From assembly GCF_902705875.1 (NCBI RefSeq), contig NZ_CACSIK010000003.1, positions 1-64,000 on the forward strand: 64,000 nt of DNA, given 5' to 3'. A program made the translations under genes and the position numbers. Positions 26,772-35,773 of the stretch are shown here, piece after piece (position 1 is the stretch's first letter; every line of letters begins with the position of its first letter). Under the pieces are notes generated by a model. It was given only the letters and a program-made list of their open reading frames with translations. It was not told the DNA's origin and did not search any database. Source of the stretch: Zhongshania aliphaticivorans (GTDB lineage Bacteria; Pseudomonadota; Gammaproteobacteria; Pseudomonadales; Spongiibacteraceae).

Positions 26772-27728
26772 TCAACGTACATCCTCAGTGGATAAAACAG
26801 CTAATAAGGCCTTCATATCATCGGGTAATGGCACCTCCCACGACATGGTATCGCCGCTAATGGGGTGCTCCAATTCCAACTTTCTAGCGTGCAAGGCCTG
26901 ACGCCCAAAGCCTCGTAGCGTCGTGATCAGTAATTCACTTGCTCCTTTTGGCAATCGCGGCCGTCCTGCATAGAGAGGGTCACCCAATAAGGGGTACTTT
27001 ATATGTGCCATATGCACCCGAATTTGATGGGTGCGGCCCGTTTCTAAGAAGCAGCGAATATGGGTGTGAGTCAAGAAACGACGTGTAACCCGATAATGCG
27101 TTACCGCCTCTTTGCCACCAACCTGCGATACTGCCATTTTCGTTCGCTGACGAGGATGACGCCCCATAGGCTCATCCACCGTGCCACCACCGGTCATAGT
27201 GCCAAACACCACGGCATCGTATTCACGATGCACTTCTCGCGCCTGCAGTTGTGAAACAAGGCTGGTATGGGCTTCCAGTGTTTTGGCAACGACCATTAAA
27301 CCCGTGGTGTCGCGGTCAAGACGATGAACAATACCAGCGCGAGGGACCTTATCAATATCAGGGTAATGATTTAATAACGCGTTTAACAAAGTGCCATCGG
27401 GGTTACCTGCCCCGGGGTGAACAACGAGCCCCGCCGGCTTATTAATGACGATGACATCATCATCCTCATAGACAATCTCTAATGCGATATCCTCACCCAC
27501 AGAGCGTACTTCCACCTGCAGTTCCGCTTGCAAATGGAGTATTTCACCATCGATAACCTTATCGCGTGTACGTCTAATACACCCATTTACGGTGAGCTCT
27601 CCACCTTTAATCCACGTTTGTAGTCTTGAACGAGAATATTCAGGGAACAACTGTGCCGCCACCTGGTCAAACCGCTCGTTACTGTGGGCCTCGGGGACAA
27701 TTTCTTGTCTATCAATAATCTCGGTCAT
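26772..27728 (-). CDS. rluD: RluD, 23S rRNA pseudouridine(1911/1915/1917) synthase
   Basis: This 318-residue RNA-modifying enzyme of the RluA family forms pseudouridines in helix 69 of 23S rRNA. An S4 RNA-binding domain occupies residues 18-80 and the catalytic domain follows. The catalytic aspartate is D138 in GIVHRLDRDTTGL, and the motif INKPAGLVVHPG lies near 95-106. It is divergent from bamD, a neighbourhood shared with E. coli and Pseudomonas (bamD/rluD-pgeF-clpB). The intervening 97 bases must hold both promoters. Confidence 0.95.
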   Translation of the reverse strand: MTEIIDRQEIVPEAHSNERFDQVAAQLFPEYSRSRLQTWIKGGELTVNGCIRRTRDKVIDGEILHLQAELQVEVRSVGEDIALEIVYEDDDVIVINKPAGLVVHPGAGNPDGTLLNALLNHYPDIDKVPRAGIVHRLDRDTTGLMVVAKTLEAHTSLVSQLQAREVHREYDAVVFGTMTGGGTVDEPMGRHPRQRTKMAVSQVGGKEAVTHYRVTRRFLTHTHIRCFLETGRTHQIRVHMAHIKYPLLGDPLYAGRPRLPKGASELLITTLRGFGRQALHARKLELEHPISGDTMSWEVPLPDDMKALLAVLSTEDVR

Positions 27729-27825
27729 ATGTGATTCTTTATACCATCTTCGCGCTGTGTTTAAATAGCAGGCCCTCGCTATGGCAAGGGGTCGTCGGGG
27801 ATGTTCCGCTATTTGGAAAAATTAC

Positions 27826-28692
27826 ATGAAAGCTGTCGTAAAAGTCTTTGCATTACTGTTTATCACCGTTTTGGTTGTCGGTTGCGCCGGCAAACCTGAG
27901 CGCCCAGAACTATCAGAACGTGAAATATATGAAGCGGCGCAAGGCTACCTGAAAAGCAAGAACTTTGCATTGGCTGCCGATAACTTGCAGCTGCTGGAAA
28001 GCCGCTATCCGTTTGGCCCCTACGCCGAACAAGCACAGTTAGAAATCATCTATGCTCACTACCGCCGTGGTGACAATGAAACCGCTGTAGCCGCTGCAGA
28101 TCGCTTTATTCGCTTGCACCCTCGGCATCAAAAAGTCGATTATGCCTACTATATGCGCGGTCTTGCGAATTATACCGATGGCGAAGGCTTCTTGGAGCGT
28201 TTTATTCCCACCGATATGACTCAGCGGGATCCTGGGTCAACCATACAGTCTTTTGATGATTTCAGACAACTGCTGCAACGCTTTCCAGATAGTGAATACG
28301 CTGACGATGCCAAAGCCCGCATGATTCAGTTGCGCAACCGTCTAGCTCGCTACGAAATTAACGTAGCTAACTACTATTTCAAGCGTAAGGCCTACCTAGC
28401 TGCTGCCAACCGGGGTCGCTATGTAATTGAAAATTTACCACAAACTCCCGCCGTGCCTGACGCCCTTGCGGTAATGACGCAAGCTTATCTTCTTTTAGGA
28501 ATGGAAGATTTAGCAGAGCAATCATTAACGGTAATGCGCAAAAACTACCCCGACCATCCATCGCTAGACGAAAAGGGTAATTTTATTAGTCAAGTGGGTA
28601 TGGATCAGGAAGGTTCAATTATCAATAAAGCCACACTAGGTTTATTTGATCGCTACGAACCACCTAAGTTTGATAATCGAGTCAACGAATAA
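27826..28692 (+). CDS. bamD: BamD, outer-membrane assembly lipoprotein
   Basis: This 288-residue lipoprotein is the essential partner of BamA in inserting beta-barrel proteins such as the porin encoded at 8550. It has a lipoprotein signal with lipobox LVVGC (mature Cys near residue 20), followed by five tetratricopeptide-like repeats (FALAADNLQLLESRYPFGPYA..., DFRQLLQRFPDSEYADDAK... and others). I start it at the ATG at 27826, behind GGAAAA. The longer frame from 27781 would add 15 residues ahead of the signal peptide and is unlikely. It is slightly longer than E. coli BamD (245 aa) because of an extended C-terminus. Confidence 0.95.
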   Translation: MKAVVKVFALLFITVLVVGCAGKPERPELSEREIYEAAQGYLKSKNFALAADNLQLLESRYPFGPYAEQAQLEIIYAHYRRGDNETAVAAADRFIRLHPRHQKVDYAYYMRGLANYTDGEGFLERFIPTDMTQRDPGSTIQSFDDFRQLLQRFPDSEYADDAKARMIQLRNRLARYEINVANYYFKRKAYLAAANRGRYVIENLPQTPAVPDALAVMTQAYLLLGMEDLAEQSLTVMRKNYPDHPSLDEKGNFISQVGMDQEGSIINKATLGLFDRYEPPKFDNRVNE

Positions 28693-28709
28693 ATTACCGC
28701 CTAAATCTC

Positions 28710-28736
28710 AAAAGGCAGCGCAATGCTGCCTTTTTT
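28710..28736. terminator. Bidirectional terminator between bamD and glpD
   Basis: The ten-base stem AAAAGGCAGC/GCTGCCTTTT with loop GCAAT (28710-28734) is flanked by A and T runs. It can serve both convergent genes. Confidence 0.9.
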
Positions 28737-28762
28737 ATTAAGCAAAATTCTTCACACCTTCT

Positions 28763-30373
28763 TTAGCTTGCTGCCGTTGCCTCAATATATTCCTGTAACT
28801 TTGCCTCAGCCTCGTCACCAAATAAAATCTGACAAGCCTCCTTTAGCCCCGGCGCATTGATAATATCTTCGCGTCGAACCACTAAAGCGATTTTAGAACG
28901 ACGTCGCAAAAAGTCTTCCAATTTTGTGATCATTTCACGCCGTGCCGCATGTTCAATTTCACAACGCAAATATTCAGAATTCTCTATTAACAGCTCAGCG
29001 CAGGAAGGGTCTTCGCGGATCATTTCTAACATTTCAATCGCACTGCGGCCATAGCGCCGCCACAGCCGTTGACTCAAGGGCTCCGAAGACGACCTATCCG
29101 TCATTTCATCTAGCCCCATCAGGATAGCCTGATGCATAAACTCTTCTTTAACACTGTTACCAGGTTCACCATACCAACGCTTTGTGGCGTACGGCACGGC
29201 AACCCCTAACTTAGCAACAATATCTGAGACCTCATCACCCACATTGAGGCAGTCCGTCAACTTACCCCCAAAAATACTTAAATGCTTATTATTGTTGTCT
29301 ACATCAATGGCATGTTTACGCGACAATTTTACCCAATCAGCAACCCCATCCTGCCCCTTTAAGGCTAACGGCCTTACCCCGCAGCGCTCAGCAATGACGT
29401 CGTCTACAGTGAGCGGCCGCTTTAATTTCAAAAGCGCATTAACATTATCAAGAACAAACTGACGATCGGCAGGGAGCACCTCAACTTCTGGGCTACCTTC
29501 CTGGGTATCCGTGGTACCGATACACGTCTTTGGGCCCATAGGGATGACAAAGAATAAGCGCCCATCACTGGCAAAAAACGTCAATATACGTTGTGTTTCG
29601 GTAATGCGATCAACAATTAAATGAATGCCTTTTGAAAACAAATGGCGGTGCTCTGTGTGTTGCCCAGTTAACTGATTATGATCATCAACATAGGGCCCAC
29701 AGGCATTAATTAATACACGGCTGCGCAGCGAAAACGTCTCACCGCTTATAGTGTCTTTTAATTGCGTGTGCCACAAACCACCTTTGCGCTGGGCGCCTAT
29801 TGACTCGACATAATTTGCAGCAATACCGCCATAATTTAAGCTGGTACGAATAAAGTTAAAAACAAAACGGGCGTCATTGTCATAGAGGTAGCAATCAGAA
29901 TACTCAAATCCACCTACAGCACTGGAGGTATCAATAACGCCATCTCGCTTGCTGAGGCCTGCCGGACTTAAATACTTTGGCGCGCGTGTCACAAAGCGGC
30001 CAATAATCCAATATAAAATCGTTCCCAGGTAAACAATAAAAGCGGGAAACCGAAACCCTTTTTGAATAGTGGTTAAAAAGCGTATCTCTTTAACTGTGGA
30101 GGGGTAGCTACGCATTAAGTGATTGCGACTACGACAAAGCTTATCTACCAAGAAATACTCGTGATTTTCTAGATACTTAATACCGCCCCAGGCTAGGTTG
30201 GACGAATTAGAGCTGGTTAAGCCCGCAAAATCATCTTTATCGACCAAGGCAACCTTGACACCTTTAGCCGCCAGTGACGCCGCCGATACAGCCCCGTTTA
30301 TTCCACCGCCCAAAATGAGTACGTCAAAATAGCCATCGCGCAGCTTATCTACATTGCTTGCCCGTAATTCCAT
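28763..30373 (-). CDS. glpD: Aerobic FAD-dependent glycerol-3-phosphate dehydrogenase
   Basis: This 536-residue membrane-associated flavoenzyme oxidises sn-glycerol 3-phosphate to dihydroxyacetone phosphate and passes electrons to ubiquinone. The dinucleotide-binding motif is VLILGGGINGAVSAASLAAKG (about residues 18-38), and the FAD/G3P-dehydrogenase pattern continues with SSNSSNLAWGGIKYLE. The C-terminal DAO_C helical domain covers about 400-530. It is a little longer than E. coli GlpD (501 aa), mainly through a hydrophobic insertion near residues 112-128. No glpF, glpK or glpR is nearby, so it is not part of a glycerol operon here. Confidence 0.9.
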   Translation of the reverse strand: MELRASNVDKLRDGYFDVLILGGGINGAVSAASLAAKGVKVALVDKDDFAGLTSSNSSNLAWGGIKYLENHEYFLVDKLCRSRNHLMRSYPSTVKEIRFLTTIQKGFRFPAFIVYLGTILYWIIGRFVTRAPKYLSPAGLSKRDGVIDTSSAVGGFEYSDCYLYDNDARFVFNFIRTSLNYGGIAANYVESIGAQRKGGLWHTQLKDTISGETFSLRSRVLINACGPYVDDHNQLTGQHTEHRHLFSKGIHLIVDRITETQRILTFFASDGRLFFVIPMGPKTCIGTTDTQEGSPEVEVLPADRQFVLDNVNALLKLKRPLTVDDVIAERCGVRPLALKGQDGVADWVKLSRKHAIDVDNNNKHLSIFGGKLTDCLNVGDEVSDIVAKLGVAVPYATKRWYGEPGNSVKEEFMHQAILMGLDEMTDRSSSEPLSQRLWRRYGRSAIEMLEMIREDPSCAELLIENSEYLRCEIEHAARREMITKLEDFLRRRSKIALVVRREDIINAPGLKEACQILFGDEAEAKLQEYIEATAAS

Positions 30374-30531
30374 TGCGACCCCGAGGTTTTGATCAAAATT
30401 TGTGTAAATACCAGTAGTGCGTCGGCCACAAAAGCCAACGCCTCACAACATCCAACAAGAAATGTATCTAGGTCATGACGACTAACAATAAATCGGGCGC
30501 AGCTTTTAACGCCCCGAGGCAAAAGCCTTGT

Positions 30532-32160
30532 TTAATCGCCAATAAGCCATTTCTGGGTAATGGGGTAACGACGGTCACGGCCAAAGCCGCGCTCTGTAAT
30601 CCGTGTGCCTATTGGTGCCTGACGACGCTTATATTCGTTTAAATCTACCAGCCGCAAAATACGGTATACCATCTCTCGATCATATCCGGCAGCAATAATT
30701 GTTTCGGCACTCTCGTCACATTCAATATAACGCTCCAAGACCTGATCTAAAATATCATATGGCGGTAAACTATCTTGATCCTTCTGATCTGGCGCTAGCT
30801 CAGCAGACGGAGGCCGATCAATTACGCGCTGCGGTATAACCGGCGACACGGTGTTGCGATATCTCGCCAACTCGAACACGCGCATTTTCGACACGTCCTT
30901 TAATACGTCAAATCCGCCGGCCATATCACCATACAAAGTTGAGTAGCCCACGGCCACCTCACTTTTATTACCAGTGGTGAGTACCAAATAACCCTTTTTA
31001 TTTGATATCGCCATAAGCAATACGCCACGGCATCGCGCTTGCAGATTCTCTTCGGTCTTATCTGCAGACATCCCCTCAAATTCATCGCTAAGGGCCACCA
31101 TGAAGCTGTCGTACATAGCTTCAATCGACATCACCTTGTAACTTACCCCCTGCACATTGGCCTGGGATTGGGCGTCCTCCATACTCATGGAAGCGGTATA
31201 GCGAAACGGCATCATTACCGCTTCTACTCGCTCGGCGCCCAACGCATCTACCGCCACGGCAAGTGTTAACGCAGAATCAATTCCGCCAGACAAACCAAGC
31301 ACAACACCCTTAAAACCATTTTTATTGACGTAATCACGCACGCCCAACACCAAGGTCTCATAGATATCTTCTAGCACTGGGCGGAGATCGCTTACCTCTC
31401 CGTCATCAAAACGCAAACGACGGCCATCCCAACTGGCATTCACACAGCTAATGTATTCAACATAGGCAGGACTGCGGGCTATTAACTCCCCCTCAGCCGA
31501 CACGGCCATCGAGGCACCATCAAAAACCAGCTCATCTTGACCGCCAACTAAATTACAATACACAACCGGCATCCCACCCTGCCAAGCTCTTTGCGCCAGC
31601 AGGGCCTCACGCTCAATTTGTTTGCCGGCATGAAATGGCGAAGCGCTAAGGTTAAGCATCAGCTGCGCCCCTTCGGCTTTAGCACCTGCCGTTGGGGCAT
31701 CTTCCCAGACGTCTTCGCAAATACTAATTGCCGTTGGCACTCCGAAAATATCCATCACTAAAGTATGGCGACCTTCTTTGAAATAACGTTTCTCGTCAAA
31801 AACACGGTAGTTAGGCAAACATTGCTTATGGTATTCATTCACCAACTTGCCGCCGAAAAACACACCCGCCGCATTAAATAAATCATTATCGATTGAGCGT
31901 GGATAGCCCACAATCACATAACAATTAGGCGCCTGACTGGCAATGCGTTGCAGCGCACGTTCAACTCGATGTGTAAGGCTGGAACGCAGTAATAAGTCTT
32001 CTGGCGGGTAGCCTGTAACGACTAGCTCAGGAAATAAAATTACTTGAGGGTCATGGCGAGACACCGCCGTCTCTATTGTGGCAATAATTTTATTTGTATT
32101 GCCTTCAATGTCGCCGACGATAGGGTTTATCTGAGCCATTACAATGCGCAGGGAAGTCAT
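30532..32160 (-). CDS. nadE: Glutamine-dependent NAD+ synthetase
   Basis: This 542-residue two-domain enzyme performs the last step of NAD synthesis: deamido-NAD + ATP + glutamine to NAD. The N-terminal nitrilase-type glutaminase (residues 1-255) has the Glu-Lys-Cys triad in FPELVVTGYPPEDLL, the lysine near YHKQCLPNYRVFDE, and cysteine in SICEDVWED. The C-terminal synthetase (about 270-540) has the PP-loop GLSGGIDSALT and the TTGNKSEVAVGY motif. It is divergent from pilS, with 147 bases between them, and has GGCGGA upstream of the ATG. The 158-base gap to glpD holds no recognisable gene. Confidence 0.96.
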   Translation of the reverse strand: MTSLRIVMAQINPIVGDIEGNTNKIIATIETAVSRHDPQVILFPELVVTGYPPEDLLLRSSLTHRVERALQRIASQAPNCYVIVGYPRSIDNDLFNAAGVFFGGKLVNEYHKQCLPNYRVFDEKRYFKEGRHTLVMDIFGVPTAISICEDVWEDAPTAGAKAEGAQLMLNLSASPFHAGKQIEREALLAQRAWQGGMPVVYCNLVGGQDELVFDGASMAVSAEGELIARSPAYVEYISCVNASWDGRRLRFDDGEVSDLRPVLEDIYETLVLGVRDYVNKNGFKGVVLGLSGGIDSALTLAVAVDALGAERVEAVMMPFRYTASMSMEDAQSQANVQGVSYKVMSIEAMYDSFMVALSDEFEGMSADKTEENLQARCRGVLLMAISNKKGYLVLTTGNKSEVAVGYSTLYGDMAGGFDVLKDVSKMRVFELARYRNTVSPVIPQRVIDRPPSAELAPDQKDQDSLPPYDILDQVLERYIECDESAETIIAAGYDREMVYRILRLVDLNEYKRRQAPIGTRITERGFGRDRRYPITQKWLIGD

Positions 32161-32307
32161 TAATGCAGTTCCGCCAATAAAAACGAGGCCATTCTCGGTT
32201 ATCCGAGTTCAGCAAATGGATATTGCGCATTATTCTATCAAAGAAGCGGGAGTGCATCCCCCACTATGGACGTATAAACTAGTGAATAACCAACATCAGG
32301 GCACGAT

Positions 32308-33894
32308 ATGGCTTTTGCGCAAGATTTCCCTCAACAACGCGCCATTATGCGAGTGTATAGCGCATACCGCATAATTTTGGCGGGCATGATACTGATTGCC
32401 CTGTTATTTGGCCCGGCAACGTCGACTCTCGGGTCCACAGCCCCTATCTGGTTTGCCATTGCGGTTATTGGCTACACACTTTTTGCGCTACTCACTGTAT
32501 TGATCCACACCGTACTGAGCACGAAATATACCCAAACCCAGTTATTCTTCGAGTTCTTTGTGGATATCGGCGTCATTATGATAATGAGCTACTGCTCAGG
32601 CAGCGCTGACTCAGGCCTGCCTCTGCTACTCATCGTCACCATCAGTGCGGCCAGCATTATTATGCCCGGTCAGTTATGTATGGCCATTGCCGCTCTGGCA
32701 ACGATCTCAGTCATTGGCGAAGTTGCCAGCCACATGCTAACCGAAACCGTCAGTGCACAGCGCTTTATCGTCGCTGGCATGACCGGTACAGCGTATTTCT
32801 CTACCGCCATCGCCATCCGCTACTTAAGTAGCCGCATCGTAAAAACACAGCAATTAGCAGAGCGACGAGGCACTGATATAGAACAGCTGTCACGTATTAA
32901 CCAACGCATTGTTCAACGTATGCAAACCGGCATTGTGGTGATGAGCCAATCAGGGAAAATAAAACTAATTAATGCAGCGGCTACCGAGCTCCTCGACATT
33001 CCCACACCGGTAACCGACGATAATCACTATGTACCCCCTGTACTTATCGATATGGCCCGCAAGGATAGCAACAGCGCCAAAGTCATCACCATTGGTTCAA
33101 AGCATCTAGATATTCACGTAAATATGAGTATTTTAGAACAAGATAACGATAGTGATCGCTTACTGTATATTGAGAACATTAGTAAAATTAATCACCGTGC
33201 ACAAAACCTGAAACTTGCATCTTTAGGCCGACTTACGGCAAGCATCGCCCATGAAATTCGTAACCCACTCAGCGCAATAAGCCACGCCGCACAATTATTA
33301 GCCGAAAGCCCCGATCTACAAGCGGGTGACCAACGCTTCGCAGCCATCATTCAAAACCACGCCTTGCGAATGAACAACACCATTAAAAACATTTTGGAAT
33401 TGTCACGAGGCCGTACCCCAGAGCCCACACGATTTTGCTTAAGCACGTGGTTAGACCAATTTTTAGAGGATTGGCAGCCAACAAGCCACATCCCCTTAGA
33501 TATAAAAATACAACCAAGCCAAAACGACTTCATCAATGTTGATCGCAGCCAACTTAGCCAAATTGTTTCAAATATTGCTGAAAATGGTGTCCGCCATGGC
33601 GCCGAAATCAACGACAAAGCTTTATTACTATTCCGCTGTGAAACCAACCCCGTTTCCGGCGTGGTCACCCTAGACATTATCGACAACGGTTTGGGCATAA
33701 GCGCCGATAATCAAGACAAGATCTTTGAACCTTTCTTCACAACTCAAAAACAAGGTAATGGCTTAGGGCTTTATCTATGCCGAGAACTTTGCCTAGCAAA
33801 CCAAATACATATTTATTATCGCCGTACCAGTGATGGTAAGAGCTGCTTCCGTTTACAATTCTCTCATCCTGACCGCGGCACCTTGGCAGAATAA
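32308..33894 (+). CDS. pilS: PilS, sensor histidine kinase of type IV pilus expression
   Basis: This 528-residue membrane kinase has six hydrophobic N-terminal helices (residues 20-175), a PAS-like linker (about 190-290), a HisKA domain with phospho-acceptor H315 (TASIAHEIRNPLSA) and an HATPase domain with N-box (SNIAENGVRHG) and G-box (GNGLGLYLCRE). In Pseudomonas, PilS phosphorylates PilR and is itself inhibited by PilA in the inner membrane. It lies five bases before pilR and directly opposite the minor-pilin operon, which supports the assignment over other NtrB-like kinases. Confidence 0.92.
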   Translation: MAFAQDFPQQRAIMRVYSAYRIILAGMILIALLFGPATSTLGSTAPIWFAIAVIGYTLFALLTVLIHTVLSTKYTQTQLFFEFFVDIGVIMIMSYCSGSADSGLPLLLIVTISAASIIMPGQLCMAIAALATISVIGEVASHMLTETVSAQRFIVAGMTGTAYFSTAIAIRYLSSRIVKTQQLAERRGTDIEQLSRINQRIVQRMQTGIVVMSQSGKIKLINAAATELLDIPTPVTDDNHYVPPVLIDMARKDSNSAKVITIGSKHLDIHVNMSILEQDNDSDRLLYIENISKINHRAQNLKLASLGRLTASIAHEIRNPLSAISHAAQLLAESPDLQAGDQRFAAIIQNHALRMNNTIKNILELSRGRTPEPTRFCLSTWLDQFLEDWQPTSHIPLDIKIQPSQNDFINVDRSQLSQIVSNIAENGVRHGAEINDKALLLFRCETNPVSGVVTLDIIDNGLGISADNQDKIFEPFFTTQKQGNGLGLYLCRELCLANQIHIYYRRTSDGKSCFRLQFSHPDRGTLAE

Positions 33895-33899
33895 ACCCT

Positions 33900-35294
33900 A
33901 TGCAAAAGACAACAAATAACATGCAACAAACCGTACTCATTATCGATGATGAGCCCGATATTCGTGAGCTCTTAGACATTACGATTAGCCGAATGGGACT
34001 AAACACCATCGCCGTTGGCAATGTTAGTGACGCCATACAGGCACTAGAGGCCCATCCAGATATTAATTTATGCCTCACCGACATCAAACTACCAGACGGC
34101 TCAGGCTTAGAAATCGTTCGCTACATTCAAGCTGCTTCAATATGTACCGCGGTCGCCGTACTCACCGCCTACGGTAGTACCGAGATCGCGGTAGAGGCTT
34201 TAAAGGCCGGTGCTTTCGACTTTATCAATAAGCCGGTATCCGTAGAACAATTACGAAATCTAGTAAAAAGCGCCTTAAAACTGGGACGTCGCGACACTCA
34301 ATTTGATGGCAGCAGCAATACTCGGCTATTAGGTGAAACAGCCAGCATTGTGACACTGCGCGAGCAGATTATTAAATTATCCCGCAGCCAAGCGCCGGTA
34401 TATATCAGCGGAGAGTCTGGCAGCGGTAAAGAAGTTGTTGCCCGCCTCATACACGCCAATGGCCCACGAAGCGACGCGCCCTTTGTCCCCGTTAACTGCG
34501 GTGCAATTCCTAGCGAATTAGTAGAAAGTGAATTTTTTGGCCACACCAAAGGCAGCTTTACGGGTGCCTATGACCACAAAGAGGGTTTATTTGAAGCGGC
34601 CAATGGCGGGACGCTGTTTTTAGATGAGGTCGCCGACCTTCCTTTAAATATGCAGGTGAAATTATTGCGCGCCATCCAAGAAAAAGCGGTGCGCCGAATT
34701 GGCTCGAATCAAGAAATTGCCGTAGATGTTCGCATTCTTAGTGCAACTCACCGCGACTTAGCCCAAGCGGTTGCCGCCGAGCATTTTCGCAGTGATTTAT
34801 TCTATCGGATTAACGTGATAGAAGTGCACGTACCCAGTCTCAGAGACCGCAGCTCCGACATTCCCTTACTCGCCAACTTTATGCTAGATAAAATAGGTCG
34901 CGAATGGGAATTGTCGCCACCCAAGCTCAGCGACATGGCCCTGACCGCACTCTGTGAATACCACTTTCCTGGTAACGTTAGGGAACTTGAAAACATTATC
35001 GAACGCGCAGCAACATTATGTGAAAACAACACCATTATGCCTGATGATTTATCACTGCCCTCTTCCCCGCAAAAAACTAAGCCAAAAGAGTCTACAGAAG
35101 AAGGCATTACAAGCTCATCGCATATGGACGCCGCAAAAGGGGATATGGAAAGTTACCTAGCAACAATTGAAACACAAATTATTTCTGAAGCGCTAGAAGC
35201 AAACCGCTGGAACAAAACAGAATCAGCTAAAATGCTGGGTGTCACCTTTCGGCAATTTCGTTATAAATTAAAAAAATACAAACTAGACGATTAA
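33900..35294 (+). CDS. pilR: PilR, sigma-54-dependent response regulator of pilin transcription
   Basis: This 464-residue NtrC-type activator has a receiver domain (residues 12-125) with phospho-acceptor D61 (CLTDIKLPDG), and an AAA+ domain (about 145-380) with Walker A GESGSGKE and the sigma-54 contact loop GSFTGA. A C-terminal Fis-type helix-turn-helix follows (about 420-462, WNKTESAKMLGVTFRQFRYKLKK). PilR classically activates the major pilin gene pilA, which is not in this window. The last codons lie inside a terminator stem. A second in-frame ATG is seven codons in, without a ribosome-binding site. Confidence 0.94.
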   Translation: MQKTTNNMQQTVLIIDDEPDIRELLDITISRMGLNTIAVGNVSDAIQALEAHPDINLCLTDIKLPDGSGLEIVRYIQAASICTAVAVLTAYGSTEIAVEALKAGAFDFINKPVSVEQLRNLVKSALKLGRRDTQFDGSSNTRLLGETASIVTLREQIIKLSRSQAPVYISGESGSGKEVVARLIHANGPRSDAPFVPVNCGAIPSELVESEFFGHTKGSFTGAYDHKEGLFEAANGGTLFLDEVADLPLNMQVKLLRAIQEKAVRRIGSNQEIAVDVRILSATHRDLAQAVAAEHFRSDLFYRINVIEVHVPSLRDRSSDIPLLANFMLDKIGREWELSPPKLSDMALTALCEYHFPGNVRELENIIERAATLCENNTIMPDDLSLPSSPQKTKPKESTEEGITSSSHMDAAKGDMESYLATIETQIISEALEANRWNKTESAKMLGVTFRQFRYKLKKYKLDD

Positions 35295-35320
35295 AAGAAT
35301 AATTAACTCTTTTAATCGTC
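35286..35320. terminator. Convergent terminator overlapping the pilR stop codon
   Basis: This is a perfect 13-base stem (35286-35298 with 35308-35320) and a nine-base loop. The stem contains the pilR stop codon. It sits between pilR and the convergent end of pilE and can act on both. The T-tract lies within the stem rather than after it, so efficiency is uncertain. Confidence 0.65.
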
Positions 35321-35326
35321 TTACTC

Positions 35327-35773
35327 TTACCGCCGCCAACAATACGCCAAGGTCTTTGTTGAGTCAGATGGCTGTGAGGTCAAAGCTAAATCACCGGTTT
35401 CATCATAGGTGAAATCACCACAACCATCGCCCGCCATCACCCCTGCTCGGGTCGCCTTTAAAGTATAGGTATTAGCAGCCGCTGCAGTCGACGCAATGGT
35501 GTAATAAGCCGCGCCATTGGCCGGCACGCTAGTTGGAAAAACCGCAGGCAAGGTAGAACCCCCAACTGTCGTGGTATAGCGGCCATTACTTGAATAATAA
35601 CGCTCTAAAGCCTGGGCCGCAGTGAACAAAGCATTTGCGGCCTCACTGCGCCGCGATTTCGCCACTGACTCCTGATAAGAAGGGTAAGCAATAGAAGCTA
35701 CAATCCCAATTATGGCAACGGTGATCATAAGCTCTAGTAAACTAAAACCCTGTGAGCGCCTAAATATTATCAC
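35327..35773 (-). CDS. pilE: PilE, minor type IV pilin
   Basis: This 148-residue type IV prepilin has a short basic leader (IIFRRSQG) cleaved before FSLLELMITVAIIG, with the invariant Glu at mature position 5, then a hydrophobic helix and a globular domain closed by a C-terminal cysteine pair (C in GDGCGDF and in AYCWRR). I propose the GTG at 35773 as the start. GGAG lies nine bases upstream, and GTG overlaps the pilY1 TGA as GTGA, giving the same four-base coupling as the other pilin genes. The ATG at 35788 has no better ribosome-binding site. It is the last gene of fimT-pilVWXY1E, as in Pseudomonas. Confidence 0.88.
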   Translation of the reverse strand: MIIFRRSQGFSLLELMITVAIIGIVASIAYPSYQESVAKSRRSEAANALFTAAQALERYYSSNGRYTTTVGGSTLPAVFPTSVPANGAAYYTIASTAAAANTYTLKATRAGVMAGDGCGDFTYDETGDLALTSQPSDSTKTLAYCWRR